Assembly: GCA_050633205.1 (NCBI GenBank)
Contig: JBOEGA010000022.1
Coordinates: forward strand, 1-14,277
Direction of reading: 5' to 3'
Length of the DNA stretch: 14,277 nt
From: CBDHHC01 sp050633205
Lineage (GTDB): Bacteria > Pseudomonadota > Alphaproteobacteria > Rhizobiales > CBDHHC01
Shown here: piece by piece, positions 1-5,922 of the stretch
Position numbering within the stretch: the first letter of the stretch is position 1
Layout of the letters: every line of letters begins with the position of its first letter
Translations under genes and position numbers: made by a program
The notes under the pieces: model-generated
Told to the model about the DNA's origin: nothing
The model's input: only the letters and a program-made list of their open reading frames with translations
Databases searched by the model: none

Positions 1-2
1 GC

Positions 3-167
3 GTGTCAGGCCGGACGGTTACTTATTCTCGCCAGCCATTGTCATATGATGATGGTAATATATGCAAGTGTAGCAATCTTGATGAATATTATGGTTCCCA
101 GTCCAAAACTCTGCGCAGTGGATCGGATTTTATAGTGAAACAGGTTAAAATCATCAGCCTCAAATAA
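3..167 (+). pseudogene. Possible Rhs/YD-repeat remnant entering from the left edge
   Basis: One frame is open from the window edge to a TAA at 165-167. It contains the string YSRQPLSYDDGNICK (about positions 24-71), which resembles the YSR...YD..GN spacing of Rhs/YD repeats. The rest of the translation is not recognisable. A clearer Rhs fragment lies 200 bp downstream on the same strand, so both may be pieces of one decayed rhs gene. The family call for this piece alone is weak, and a chance open frame is possible. Confidence 0.25.
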
Positions 168-173
168 CGGCAG

Positions 174-257
174 GTGAATCCACGTGAATATCCGGTGAAT
201 TGAGGTGAGTGAAGCGTGAATTGAGTGGGGTAAGTGGTGAATGATACGTGAGAGGAT
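174..257. repeat. Four-unit 21-bp tandem repeat with phased GTGAAT
   Basis: GTGAAT occurs at 174, 195, 216 and 237, exactly 21 bp apart. A second GTG-beginning hexamer sits near the middle of each unit: GTGAAT at 184, GTGAGT at 205, GTGGGG at 225 and GTGAGA at 248. The array therefore has a sub-period of about 10.5 bp, one turn of B-DNA. The bases between hexamers are poorly conserved. The + strand frames contain frequent stops, so it does not look coding. No function is recognised. It could be a degenerate minisatellite, a set of protein sites on one helical face, or a curved segment. Confidence 0.7.
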
Positions 258-367
258 AAGTCAATTTTGCGGGTAAATCACAGGAATTCTCCAGGGGGAT
301 AATTTATTTTTTGCCATTGGAGCATTGTGCGAAACCTGATCACAAAATTTATCACCCGGCCATATAA

Positions 368-514
368 TCCGGTTATAATTGGAGCACTCGTCACTGTTAC
401 GACGCCAACGGCAATATGACCTCTGGTGACGGGCGGGGTGATCAGTTTTCGGCCTTTGACAAGCCGATAACCATTGCACGTGGCTGCAAGGCCTATGAGC
501 TGATCTTGGCATGA
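368..514 (+). pseudogene. Rhs/YD-repeat protein fragment
   Basis: The frame between a TAA at 365-367 and a TGA at 512-514 encodes CYDANGNMTSGDGRG, then FSAFDKPITIARG, then AYEL. YDANGNMTSGDGR followed by a F/WSAFDKP stretch is a hallmark of Rhs/YD-repeat proteins, the large surface or toxin-delivery proteins. Only about 48 codons survive, with stops at both ends and no start codon or ribosome site, so this is a relic. It may belong to the same lost gene as the open frame at the left edge. The family call is solid; what the parent gene did, and which toxin tip it carried, cannot be known. Confidence 0.75.
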
Positions 515-606
515 GGAGATTGAGAGAGACGGTATAAAAACCGCTGGCGCAGGTTAATCTGTGATGTTCTGAGGGTTTTCCTCTTAGCCTCGAAACAGCA
601 TTATTC

Positions 607-838
607 TTATATGAGGCAAGCTTTTTTCCCCAACCCCAACACCTCACTCAACCTCTCCCCAAGCTGCTCATTCACCTCTCGCAACGGATCATGCGCCAGA
701 TGGGCATACCGTGTAGTCGTCTGAGGTCGCGTATGTCTGAGTAATTACCCAATCAATGGTAATGAAGTCCTGCTAGCAGCAAGGCTGGCAAAAGAGTGAC
801 GCAGATCGTGGAGGCGTACATCCATCCTCCAGATCTGT
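607..838 (-). pseudogene. Tyrosine recombinase (phage-type integrase) C-terminal remnant
   Basis: Read on the - strand, this encodes the catalytic C-terminus of a site-specific tyrosine recombinase. VRLHDLRHSFASLA (about 817-776) carries the HxLRH box, and RYAHLAHDPLRE (about 708-673) carries the nucleophilic Tyr. The frame ends at a TAA at 607-609. Two lesions are visible. A TAA at 745-747 replaces the codon expected to be Lys in the LIGKLLGH motif. A doubled ATCC at 820-827 (+ strand) shifts the frame just before VRLHDLRH; removing one copy restores a LEDVRLHDLRH reading. Everything upstream of the DLED segment, including the first catalytic Arg, is missing. The gene cannot be functional. 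It probably once mobilised the island whose debris fills positions 1-1000. Confidence 0.85.
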
Positions 839-1015
839 GTTCAACCGGGACACATGGGTTACAGATTATTTCCGAAATATGAAGTAGCAGCCTGTCCCTC
901 AAAACCACCCAATAGACTAACTTGGCAAACTCATATTACTTCGTAATAGTATAGCAAATGCTTTAATGGCGGCCACCTCCCACCGTCTGCCATAAGAATA
1001 AGGGATCACGCAATT
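838..1015. other. Gene-free junction and leader of the epoxide hydrolase gene
   Basis: No gene is visible here. The left end (about 838-866), read on the - strand, contains TAACCCATGTGTCCCGGTTG, which resembles terminal sequences of some transposable elements and coincides with the break in integrase homology. The right part is the leader of the hydrolase gene. It contains the perfect dyad TATTAC-TTC-GTAATA at 934-948. The IS assignment is from memory of similar motifs and is tentative. Confidence 0.35.
934..948. promoter_or_regulatory. 15-bp dyad upstream of the epoxide hydrolase gene
   Basis: TATTAC and GTAATA are perfect inverted copies separated by TTC, 67 bp before the hydrolase ATG. 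The size and place fit a repressor operator. The trinucleotide loop would also allow a short RNA hairpin, but the stem is AT-rich and weak. No matching copy was seen at the other promoters of the window. Confidence 0.3.
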
Positions 1016-1981
1016 ATGTACTCCGTCAATGATATACAGTTCAAATACCCGGAAATATCCGGCCTGAAAACACGTGTCGCCAGTCTTGGGGAAGGGCCCG
1101 CTGTCGTTTTTCTGCATGGATGGCCGGAGAGCTGGTATTCATGGCGCTCGCAGATGGTTGCAGTAGCGAATAACGGTTTCCAGGCCATTGCACCGGATAT
1201 GCCGGGGTTTGGGGAGACAGGAAAATTTGCGCAAATCGAAGACTATAATACAAAACGGATTGGTGAATTTATTCTGGAACTTATTGAAAGTGAAGCCGGA
1301 AAAAACGCTATTGTTGTGGCTCACGACTGGGGGGCCGTTCATGGCTGGAACTTTACATTGCAGCATCCACAGGCGGTATCCAGACTTATCACCATGAGTG
1401 TTCCTCTGCGCCCGCAGGGAACAAAGCCGCCGACACAGGTCTATCGTGATCTTTTTGGAGATCGCTTCTTTTACCAGCTCTATTTTCAGAAGCCCGGAGT
1501 TGCAGAAAAAGAGTTCGACGCAGACCCCCATGGAATTATCAGTCGCCTTTTGTGTTCTCCTGATACACCTCGTGAGCAGGCCATACTGGGAAGCTCATGG
1601 AAACTTGGCGGTGGCTGGATTGACAGGCTTGGTAAAACGAAAGAGTTGCCATCATGGATGACGCAGGAAGAGCTGGACTATTATGTTGAAGCATTTACGA
1701 AAAGTGGCTTTGAGGGAGGCATTCATTACTACAGAAATCTTGATCGCAACTGGGAAATCATGAACTCTTATGCAGATCAGAAAATTACATGCCCGGTACT
1801 GTTCATAGCCGGCAGTGATGATATCTCCATAGTCCGCGCCAGCAGCGAAGACCTGCAGAATATGATGAGTTCACGCGTTCCCGACCTGACTGTAAAAGTC
1901 ATGCCGGGATACGGCCACTGGATTCAGAATGAGGCTGCAGAAGAAGTCAATAAAGACCTTCTGTCTTTCATTCAGACCTGA
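1016..1981 (+). CDS. Alpha/beta-hydrolase, soluble epoxide hydrolase type
   Basis: This cytoplasmic hydrolase is predicted to open epoxides to vicinal diols through an Asp-ester intermediate. The 321 residues show the full signature. HGWPE (34-38) forms the oxyanion hole. Asp104 in AHDWGA is the nucleophile. Cap tyrosines are Tyr153 (YQLYFQKPGVAE) and Tyr239 (HYYRNLDRNW), matching the two that polarise the epoxide in mammalian soluble epoxide hydrolase. Asp269 and His301 (GYGHWIQ) complete the triad. The paired cap tyrosines argue against a haloalkane or fluoroacetate dehalogenase. There is no signal peptide. AGGG at 1001-1004 supports the ATG at 1016. Its 3' end overlaps the convergent kinase gene by 14 bp, so it is not in an operon with its neighbours. 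The natural substrate is unknown; the adjacent acyl-CoA genes suggest an epoxy acid or a terpene/xenobiotic epoxide. Confidence 0.9.
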   Translation: MYSVNDIQFKYPEISGLKTRVASLGEGPAVVFLHGWPESWYSWRSQMVAVANNGFQAIAPDMPGFGETGKFAQIEDYNTKRIGEFILELIESEAGKNAIVVAHDWGAVHGWNFTLQHPQAVSRLITMSVPLRPQGTKPPTQVYRDLFGDRFFYQLYFQKPGVAEKEFDADPHGIISRLLCSPDTPREQAILGSSWKLGGGWIDRLGKTKELPSWMTQEELDYYVEAFTKSGFEGGIHYYRNLDRNWEIMNSYADQKITCPVLFIAGSDDISIVRASSEDLQNMMSSRVPDLTVKVMPGYGHWIQNEAAEEVNKDLLSFIQT

Positions 1982-2999
1982 TCATATCCATTGCAATGCC
2001 TGCAAGAACAGGAACAGCTTCGCCTAGACGCTGGGCCTGTTCGGGATTGGAGGCATTGCCATCAAGGTAGCGCTTGTAAACACCCTGAATAATTGCATCC
2101 AGTCTGAATACGGCAAAAGCCACGCAGAATGTCCAGTGTTGGACACCGGGAATACCACGCCGCTTACAATAGGCTGCAACATAGTCCTTTTCCAGAGGAA
2201 GCCCGAAGCTTTCACGATCCATGCCCGCCAGCCCCACAAACATACTTTTATGTGGAAGGCGCCAGTACATACATTGATAAGCCAGATCAGCAAGCGGGTG
2301 CCCAAGTGTTGATAGCTCCCAGTCGAGCACAGCCACAACTTCCGGTTTATCTTTATGGAACATCACATTTCGCAGGCTATAATCGCCATGCACAAGTGTC
2401 AGGTTGTCATCATCTGCAGGTAGATTTTCCCCAAGCCACTGGATCAGATCTTCCATTGGTTGCACCAGACTTGTCTCTGAAGCCCGGTATTGCTTGGTCC
2501 ATGTCGAAAGTTGGCGGGCATAATAATTCCCCGCCCTGCCAAAATCCTCAAGGCCCACAGCATTAACATTAACAGAATGAAGTTTTGCCAGCACATCATT
2601 CATGGAATCATAATATTTAGCACGATCCTCTTTCGGGAAATCAGGCAGGTGAAAGTCATGCAGTACACGTCCCTCAACAAATTTCATAATAAAATACATA
2701 CGCCCGATTGAGCTGTCCTCATCAGACAGAAAAAGCGTTTCCGGCACAGGAACATCCGTATCTTTCAGTGCATTCATAATGCGATATTCACGATCAACCT
2801 GATGTGCAGATTTAAGAAGTTTCCCGGGAGGTTTAGCGCGCAGAACATATTTTCCACTATCCGCATCAAGGAGATAGGTAGGATTAGACTGACCCGTATC
2901 AAATTTTGAAATCTTGTTTAATCCTGAGAAATCCGGAACATTTTTTTCAAGTTCAGGCGCCAGTTTCGTGATGTCCAGGGCGTTAGGGTCGGTGCTCAT
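1968..2999 (-). CDS. APH-like kinase, predicted 4-hydroxyacyl-CoA kinase (LvaA/ACAD10-11 N-domain type)
   Basis: This 343-residue protein has the aminoglycoside/choline kinase fold. GQSNPTYLL (36-44) is the nucleotide loop, followed by YVLRAKPPGKLLKSAHQVDREY (51-72) with the ATP-binding Lys and Glu. LVHGDYSLRN (202-211) holds the catalytic Asp206 and Asn211, and LDWELSTLGHP (225-235) holds the metal-binding Asp226. The PPG-LL-SAH stretch and the pairing with an acyl-CoA dehydrogenase mark the subfamily that forms the kinase domain of eukaryotic ACAD10/11 and bacterial LvaA, not antibiotic-resistance kinases. There, the hydroxyl of a 4-hydroxyacyl-CoA is phosphorylated. GGAG (3006-3009 on +) lies six bases before the ATG. 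The gene diverges from the TetR gene across a 187-bp control region. Function is inferred from family and context. Confidence 0.85.
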   Translation of the reverse strand: MSTDPNALDITKLAPELEKNVPDFSGLNKISKFDTGQSNPTYLLDADSGKYVLRAKPPGKLLKSAHQVDREYRIMNALKDTDVPVPETLFLSDEDSSIGRMYFIMKFVEGRVLHDFHLPDFPKEDRAKYYDSMNDVLAKLHSVNVNAVGLEDFGRAGNYYARQLSTWTKQYRASETSLVQPMEDLIQWLGENLPADDDNLTLVHGDYSLRNVMFHKDKPEVVAVLDWELSTLGHPLADLAYQCMYWRLPHKSMFVGLAGMDRESFGLPLEKDYVAAYCKRRGIPGVQHWTFCVAFAVFRLDAIIQGVYKRYLDGNASNPEQAQRLGEAVPVLAGIAMDMIRSE

Positions 3000-3066
3000 A
3001 TATTGCTCCAGGAGTTTGATCTATATCATTGCTGTTTAGTCAAAATAATACTCATCTGCTTGACAG

Positions 3067-3120
3067 TATAGTGACTAGTATGTTTTCTTTAGTATAACAA
3101 CATAGCCAGTAGTATGTTTT
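3067..3120. promoter_or_regulatory. Two tandem operator-like sites between kinase and TetR genes
   Basis: Twenty bases at 3067-3086 recur at 3101-3120 with 16 matches; both end in TAGTATGTTTT. The second copy sits in a dyad, AACATA (3099-3104) and TATGTT (3113-3118). A third TAGTAT lies between them at 3090. Start-to-start spacing is 34 bp, slightly over three helical turns. Repeated dyads in a divergent promoter beside a TetR gene are what an autoregulated TetR operator would look like. Binding is inferred. Confidence 0.5.
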
Positions 3121-3124
3121 ACTG

Positions 3125-3136
3125 TTTTCCGGAAAA
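3125..3136. promoter_or_regulatory. Perfect 12-bp palindrome TTTTCCGGAAAA
   Basis: This perfect palindrome centred on CCGG lies directly downstream of the tandem TAGTATG sites and 50-60 bp before the TetR start. It may be a further protein site in the same control region. It is short enough that chance cannot be excluded. Confidence 0.3.
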
Positions 3137-3186
3137 ATTGAAGAATGAGGTCATGGAATGTCCTTATTTATCAATCAGACTGACAA

Positions 3187-3852
3187 ATGACAGGAATGAT
3201 GAAGATGCAATCTGAAGCTGCAGAAAACCATAAGCAGGATGCCCGTAAAGAGATGCTTTTTATGGCCGCTAAGTGCTTTGCAGAAAAGGGATATTGCGGA
3301 ACCACACTCGATTCAATTTCCAGTCGTCTGGGTTGTACTATCGGCAGGATTTACCATTTTTACCCTACCAAAATGGATCTGTTTCTTGGTGTCCACTGGA
3401 AGGCAATGGAAACCGTGTTTGAGGCTATAACCCCTATATACGAAAGCGGCTCCCCCCCGTTTGAACGCCTCTGCAGAATGTCCCTGGAGCATACGAAAGC
3501 AATAATACGAACCCTGCCTTTTCATAAAGTTGTGAAAGAAGGCATTGATATGCACTTTCGTATGGCAACCACGCCTGACCACAGAAGCAAGCTGGAAGAG
3601 GTTGTCAAAAGCCGCCTCAGATACGCATCCCTCTTTAGGGATGTGCTTGAACAGTGCAGGCAGGATGGCAGGCTTGTGTATCAGGAGGCTGGCATAGCCA
3701 TTCAGCTTATTTTTATGTCTCTGAATGCCCCCGCACACAGGACATCAAATTATTCAATAGAAACAGATAACGAAATTGAAGACATAGCGCGGGAGACTGT
3801 AATCTTCGCGCTTACAGGACTTGGAGCAGACAAAGAAAGGATACTGCTATGA
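3187..3852 (+). CDS. TetR/AcrR-family transcriptional regulator
   Basis: This one-component repressor has an N-terminal helix-turn-helix and a C-terminal ligand domain. The DNA-binding part spans about residues 17-69. It begins ARKEMLFMAAKCFAEKGY and continues through TTLDSISSRLGCTIGRIYHFYPTKMDLF, with the Y-x-F-x-x-K-x-x-L/F signature that ends the TetR helix-turn-helix region. The C-terminal half is a generic TetR ligand domain. The first ATG (3187) has no convincing ribosome site. AGGA at 3192-3195 is well placed for the in-frame ATG at 3205, so the first six residues may not be made. Its stop overlaps the dehydrogenase start as ATGA (3849-3852), showing translational coupling. It most likely controls itself, the dehydrogenase and the divergent kinase through the sites at 3067-3120, with a CoA thioester or hydroxy acid as probable ligand (inference). 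Confidence 0.92.
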   Translation: MTGMMKMQSEAAENHKQDARKEMLFMAAKCFAEKGYCGTTLDSISSRLGCTIGRIYHFYPTKMDLFLGVHWKAMETVFEAITPIYESGSPPFERLCRMSLEHTKAIIRTLPFHKVVKEGIDMHFRMATTPDHRSKLEEVVKSRLRYASLFRDVLEQCRQDGRLVYQEAGIAIQLIFMSLNAPAHRTSNYSIETDNEIEDIARETVIFALTGLGADKERILL

Positions 3853-5090
3853 CGGAAATGAGCCTCGGGATGACCGAACGGCTGAAGCCGATCTACGAAG
3901 CCGTTAAAGACATGGTGCAAAATGAAATTCTTCCTCTGGAAAAAGAGTTTCATGATGAAATCGGAAAAAATGGTAACCGCTGGGAATATACCCCGCGCAT
4001 GACAGAAATTCTGGAAGGTCTGAAAGCCAAAGCCAGAGAAAGAAAGCTTTGGAACTTCTTCCTGACAGATTCAGAAAAAGGTTATGGCCTCACAACAGTT
4101 GAATATGCCTACCTTGCAGAAGAAATGGGTAAAGCCCGTCTTGGGTCTGAAGTCTTTAACTGTTCAGCTCCTGATACCGGCAACATGGAAGTGCTGGAGC
4201 GTTACGGTAATGAAGAGCATAAGGAAAAATGGCTGAAGCCGCTTCTGAATGGCGAAATTCGTTCGGCCTATCTTATGACAGAGCCGGGCGTAGCCTCATC
4301 AGATGCAACTAACGTTAATATGTCCTGCGTTCGTGATGGCGATGAGTATGTCCTGAATGGCGAAAAATGGTGGTCATCCGGTGCCGGTGATCCGCGCTGT
4401 AAAATCTATATCACGATGGTGAAAACCGGGACTGATGAAGATCCTAAACACCAGCAGCATTCCCAGATCCTGATACCTGCCGATGCAGAAGGCGTTGAAA
4501 TTCTGCGCGCTATGGAAGTCTACGGTCAGGATGATGCTCCTCACGGTCATATGCATATCTGTTTCACAAATGTCCGTGTTCCTGCAAGTAATCTTCTTCT
4601 TGGCGAAGGTCGCGGTTTTGAAATTTCACAAGGTCGCTTGGGCCCTGGCCGTATTCACCACTGTATGCGGGCAATCGGTAAAGCTGAAAAAGCACTTGAA
4701 AGCATGTGCCGCCGTTCTCTTGAGCGTGAAGCATTCGGTAAAAAACTGGCTCAGCTTGGTGCTAACTATGACATCATTGCAGAATGCCGTATGGAAATCG
4801 AAATGGCCCGTCTTCTCTGCCTGAAAGCAGCATGGATGATGGATCAGGGTGACCCGCGTGCTGCTGCTCCATGGATCAGTCAGATCAAGGTTGTTGCCCC
4901 TCGTATGGCCGTAAAAGTGATCGACGAAGCAGTGCAGATGCACGGTGGTGCCGGTGTATCTCAGGATACGGAACTGGCAGCAGCCTGGACAGCAACACGT
5001 ACCTTGCGTCTTGCAGATGGACCAGACGCTGTACACCGTCGCCAGATTGCTCGTGCCGAGTTGAGAAACTATACGCAGGAAAAAGTGTAA
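3849..5090 (+). CDS. Acyl-CoA dehydrogenase, ACAD10/11-LvaC type
   Basis: This 413-residue flavoprotein has a complete acyl-CoA dehydrogenase fold. MTEPGVASSDATN (143-155) contacts flavin and substrate. LNGEKWWSSGAGDPRCK (169-185) is typical of the ACAD11 branch. QMHGGAGVSQDTELA (363-377) contributes to the FAD site. RLADGPDAVHRR (387-398) puts Asp390 where medium-chain acyl-CoA dehydrogenase has its catalytic Glu. That residue change and the neighbouring APH-like kinase place it with ACAD10/11 and LvaC. These act on 4-phosphoacyl-CoA and remove phosphate to give an enoyl-CoA, in contrast to simple alpha-beta dehydrogenation. It overlaps the TetR stop by four bases. An 84-bp gap with hairpins separates it from the VOC gene. 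An ordinary dehydrogenase for a branched or ring acyl-CoA is the alternative. Confidence 0.92.
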   Translation: MTEMSLGMTERLKPIYEAVKDMVQNEILPLEKEFHDEIGKNGNRWEYTPRMTEILEGLKAKARERKLWNFFLTDSEKGYGLTTVEYAYLAEEMGKARLGSEVFNCSAPDTGNMEVLERYGNEEHKEKWLKPLLNGEIRSAYLMTEPGVASSDATNVNMSCVRDGDEYVLNGEKWWSSGAGDPRCKIYITMVKTGTDEDPKHQQHSQILIPADAEGVEILRAMEVYGQDDAPHGHMHICFTNVRVPASNLLLGEGRGFEISQGRLGPGRIHHCMRAIGKAEKALESMCRRSLEREAFGKKLAQLGANYDIIAECRMEIEMARLLCLKAAWMMDQGDPRAAAPWISQIKVVAPRMAVKVIDEAVQMHGGAGVSQDTELAAAWTATRTLRLADGPDAVHRRQIARAELRNYTQEKV

Positions 5091-5107
5091 ACTTTTCTGA
5101 GTAGTAC

Positions 5108-5149
5108 GGGGCAGGGCGATGTATTCGCCCGCCCTCCAATTTATATTGG
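5108..5149 (+). promoter_or_regulatory. Two back-to-back hairpins between dehydrogenase and VOC genes
   Basis: GGGC-A-GGGCG (5109-5118) pairs with CGCCC-GCCC (5126-5134), leaving one bulged A and a 7-base loop. CCAAT (5136-5140) pairs with ATTGG (5145-5149) around TTAT immediately afterwards. No run of T follows, so a classical intrinsic terminator is unlikely. The pair may attenuate or process the transcript between the two co-oriented genes. Confidence 0.5.
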
Positions 5150-5174
5150 ATTTCATAAATACAGGGTCTGTTCC

Positions 5175-5921
5175 ATGTCATTACGAATTCGCCAGATTGT
5201 TGTAGCAGCAAGAGATCTCGAAAAAACAGTCGAGCAGCTTACTCATGTACTGGGAGTAAAAGTCTGCTATCGCGATCCGGCTGTTGCCAAATTCGGACTG
5301 GTGAATGCATTAATGACTATAGGAGACCAGTTCCTCGAAGTTGTCTCTCCGACGGAGCCTGAAACGGCAGCAGGCAGGCACCTGGAGCGCTTTGGCGATT
5401 CTGGTTATATGTTGATTTTGCAAACAGATGACCTTGCTGAAGATCGTGCGAGAATAGATAGACTTGGTATCCGTATTGTATGGGAATCTGTTCATCCTGA
5501 AATCAGTGCGATACATCTTCATCCAAAAGATATCGGAGCAGCTATTGTTTCACTGGACCAGCCTGTTGTTCCCGCAGCATGGCCATGGGCAGGAGAGCAG
5601 TGGACTGAATATTCATCAGATCAGGGCGCTCAACAGATTTTGACAGCAAAAATTGAGGCAACTGAACCGGTTAATCTGGCCGAACACTGGGCTCTCATAT
5701 TGGGAGCAGAAGTTAACAGACAGGAAGGCGACTCCCCCCACATTCCTGTAACTGGGGGCAGGCTGGACTTTGAAAGTGCATCAGGTAATGCACTTTCGGG
5801 TTTCACGCTTGCCCTCAGCGATGTTTCCGGCGCTTTGGATAGAGCCCGGGAACTATCACTCCCGGTATCAGATAAAACTGTAACAATCTGCGGTGCAGAA
5901 TTCACTCTCCTGGAAGCATAG
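5175..5921 (+). CDS. VOC-fold (glyoxalase/dioxygenase superfamily) protein
   Basis: This 248-residue cytoplasmic protein has two halves. The N-terminal half (about 3-130) has the VOC layout: IRQIVVAARDLEKTVEQLTHVLG, then QFLEVVSP (52-59) with Glu55, then IHLHPKDIGAAIVSL (113-127). The C-terminal half (about 152-246) looks like a divergent second VOC module. The first metal ligand, usually His in the I-x-H motif, is Gln7 here, so metal binding may be altered or lost. Family members include isomerases, epimerases, dioxygenases and glyoxalases, so no reaction can be assigned. A weak AGGG at 5163-5166 precedes the ATG. It follows the dehydrogenase in the same direction and probably belongs to its operon. 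It ends one base from the convergent SDR gene. Confidence 0.8.
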   Translation: MSLRIRQIVVAARDLEKTVEQLTHVLGVKVCYRDPAVAKFGLVNALMTIGDQFLEVVSPTEPETAAGRHLERFGDSGYMLILQTDDLAEDRARIDRLGIRIVWESVHPEISAIHLHPKDIGAAIVSLDQPVVPAAWPWAGEQWTEYSSDQGAQQILTAKIEATEPVNLAEHWALILGAEVNRQEGDSPHIPVTGGRLDFESASGNALSGFTLALSDVSGALDRARELSLPVSDKTVTICGAEFTLLEA

Positions 5922-5922
5922 G

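Noticed and set aside
46..260. - strand open frame across the 21-bp repeat, with an Ile-His heptad pattern
   Set aside because: The heptad pattern is a by-product of a repeat length divisible by three. There is no ATG, ribosome site or family resemblance.
261..647. Open frame of 128 codons on the - strand
   Set aside because: It overlaps both the Rhs fragment and the integrase relic in other frames, and its translation resembles no family.
2129..2566. 145-codon + strand open frame inside the kinase gene
   Set aside because: Antisense to conserved kinase motifs, with no recognisable domain.
1968..2999. Aminoglycoside resistance gene
   Set aside because: The fold is shared, but the subfamily motifs and acyl-CoA dehydrogenase partner point to a hydroxyacyl-CoA kinase.
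3060..3065. TTGACA as the -35 box of the TetR promoter
   Set aside because: No -10 hexamer at 16-18 bp spacing; the nearest candidates are too close or too far, so no promoter is called.
4626..5156. 176-codon - strand open frame opposite the acyl-CoA dehydrogenase
   Set aside because: The + strand dehydrogenase is unambiguous; this is its antisense shadow.
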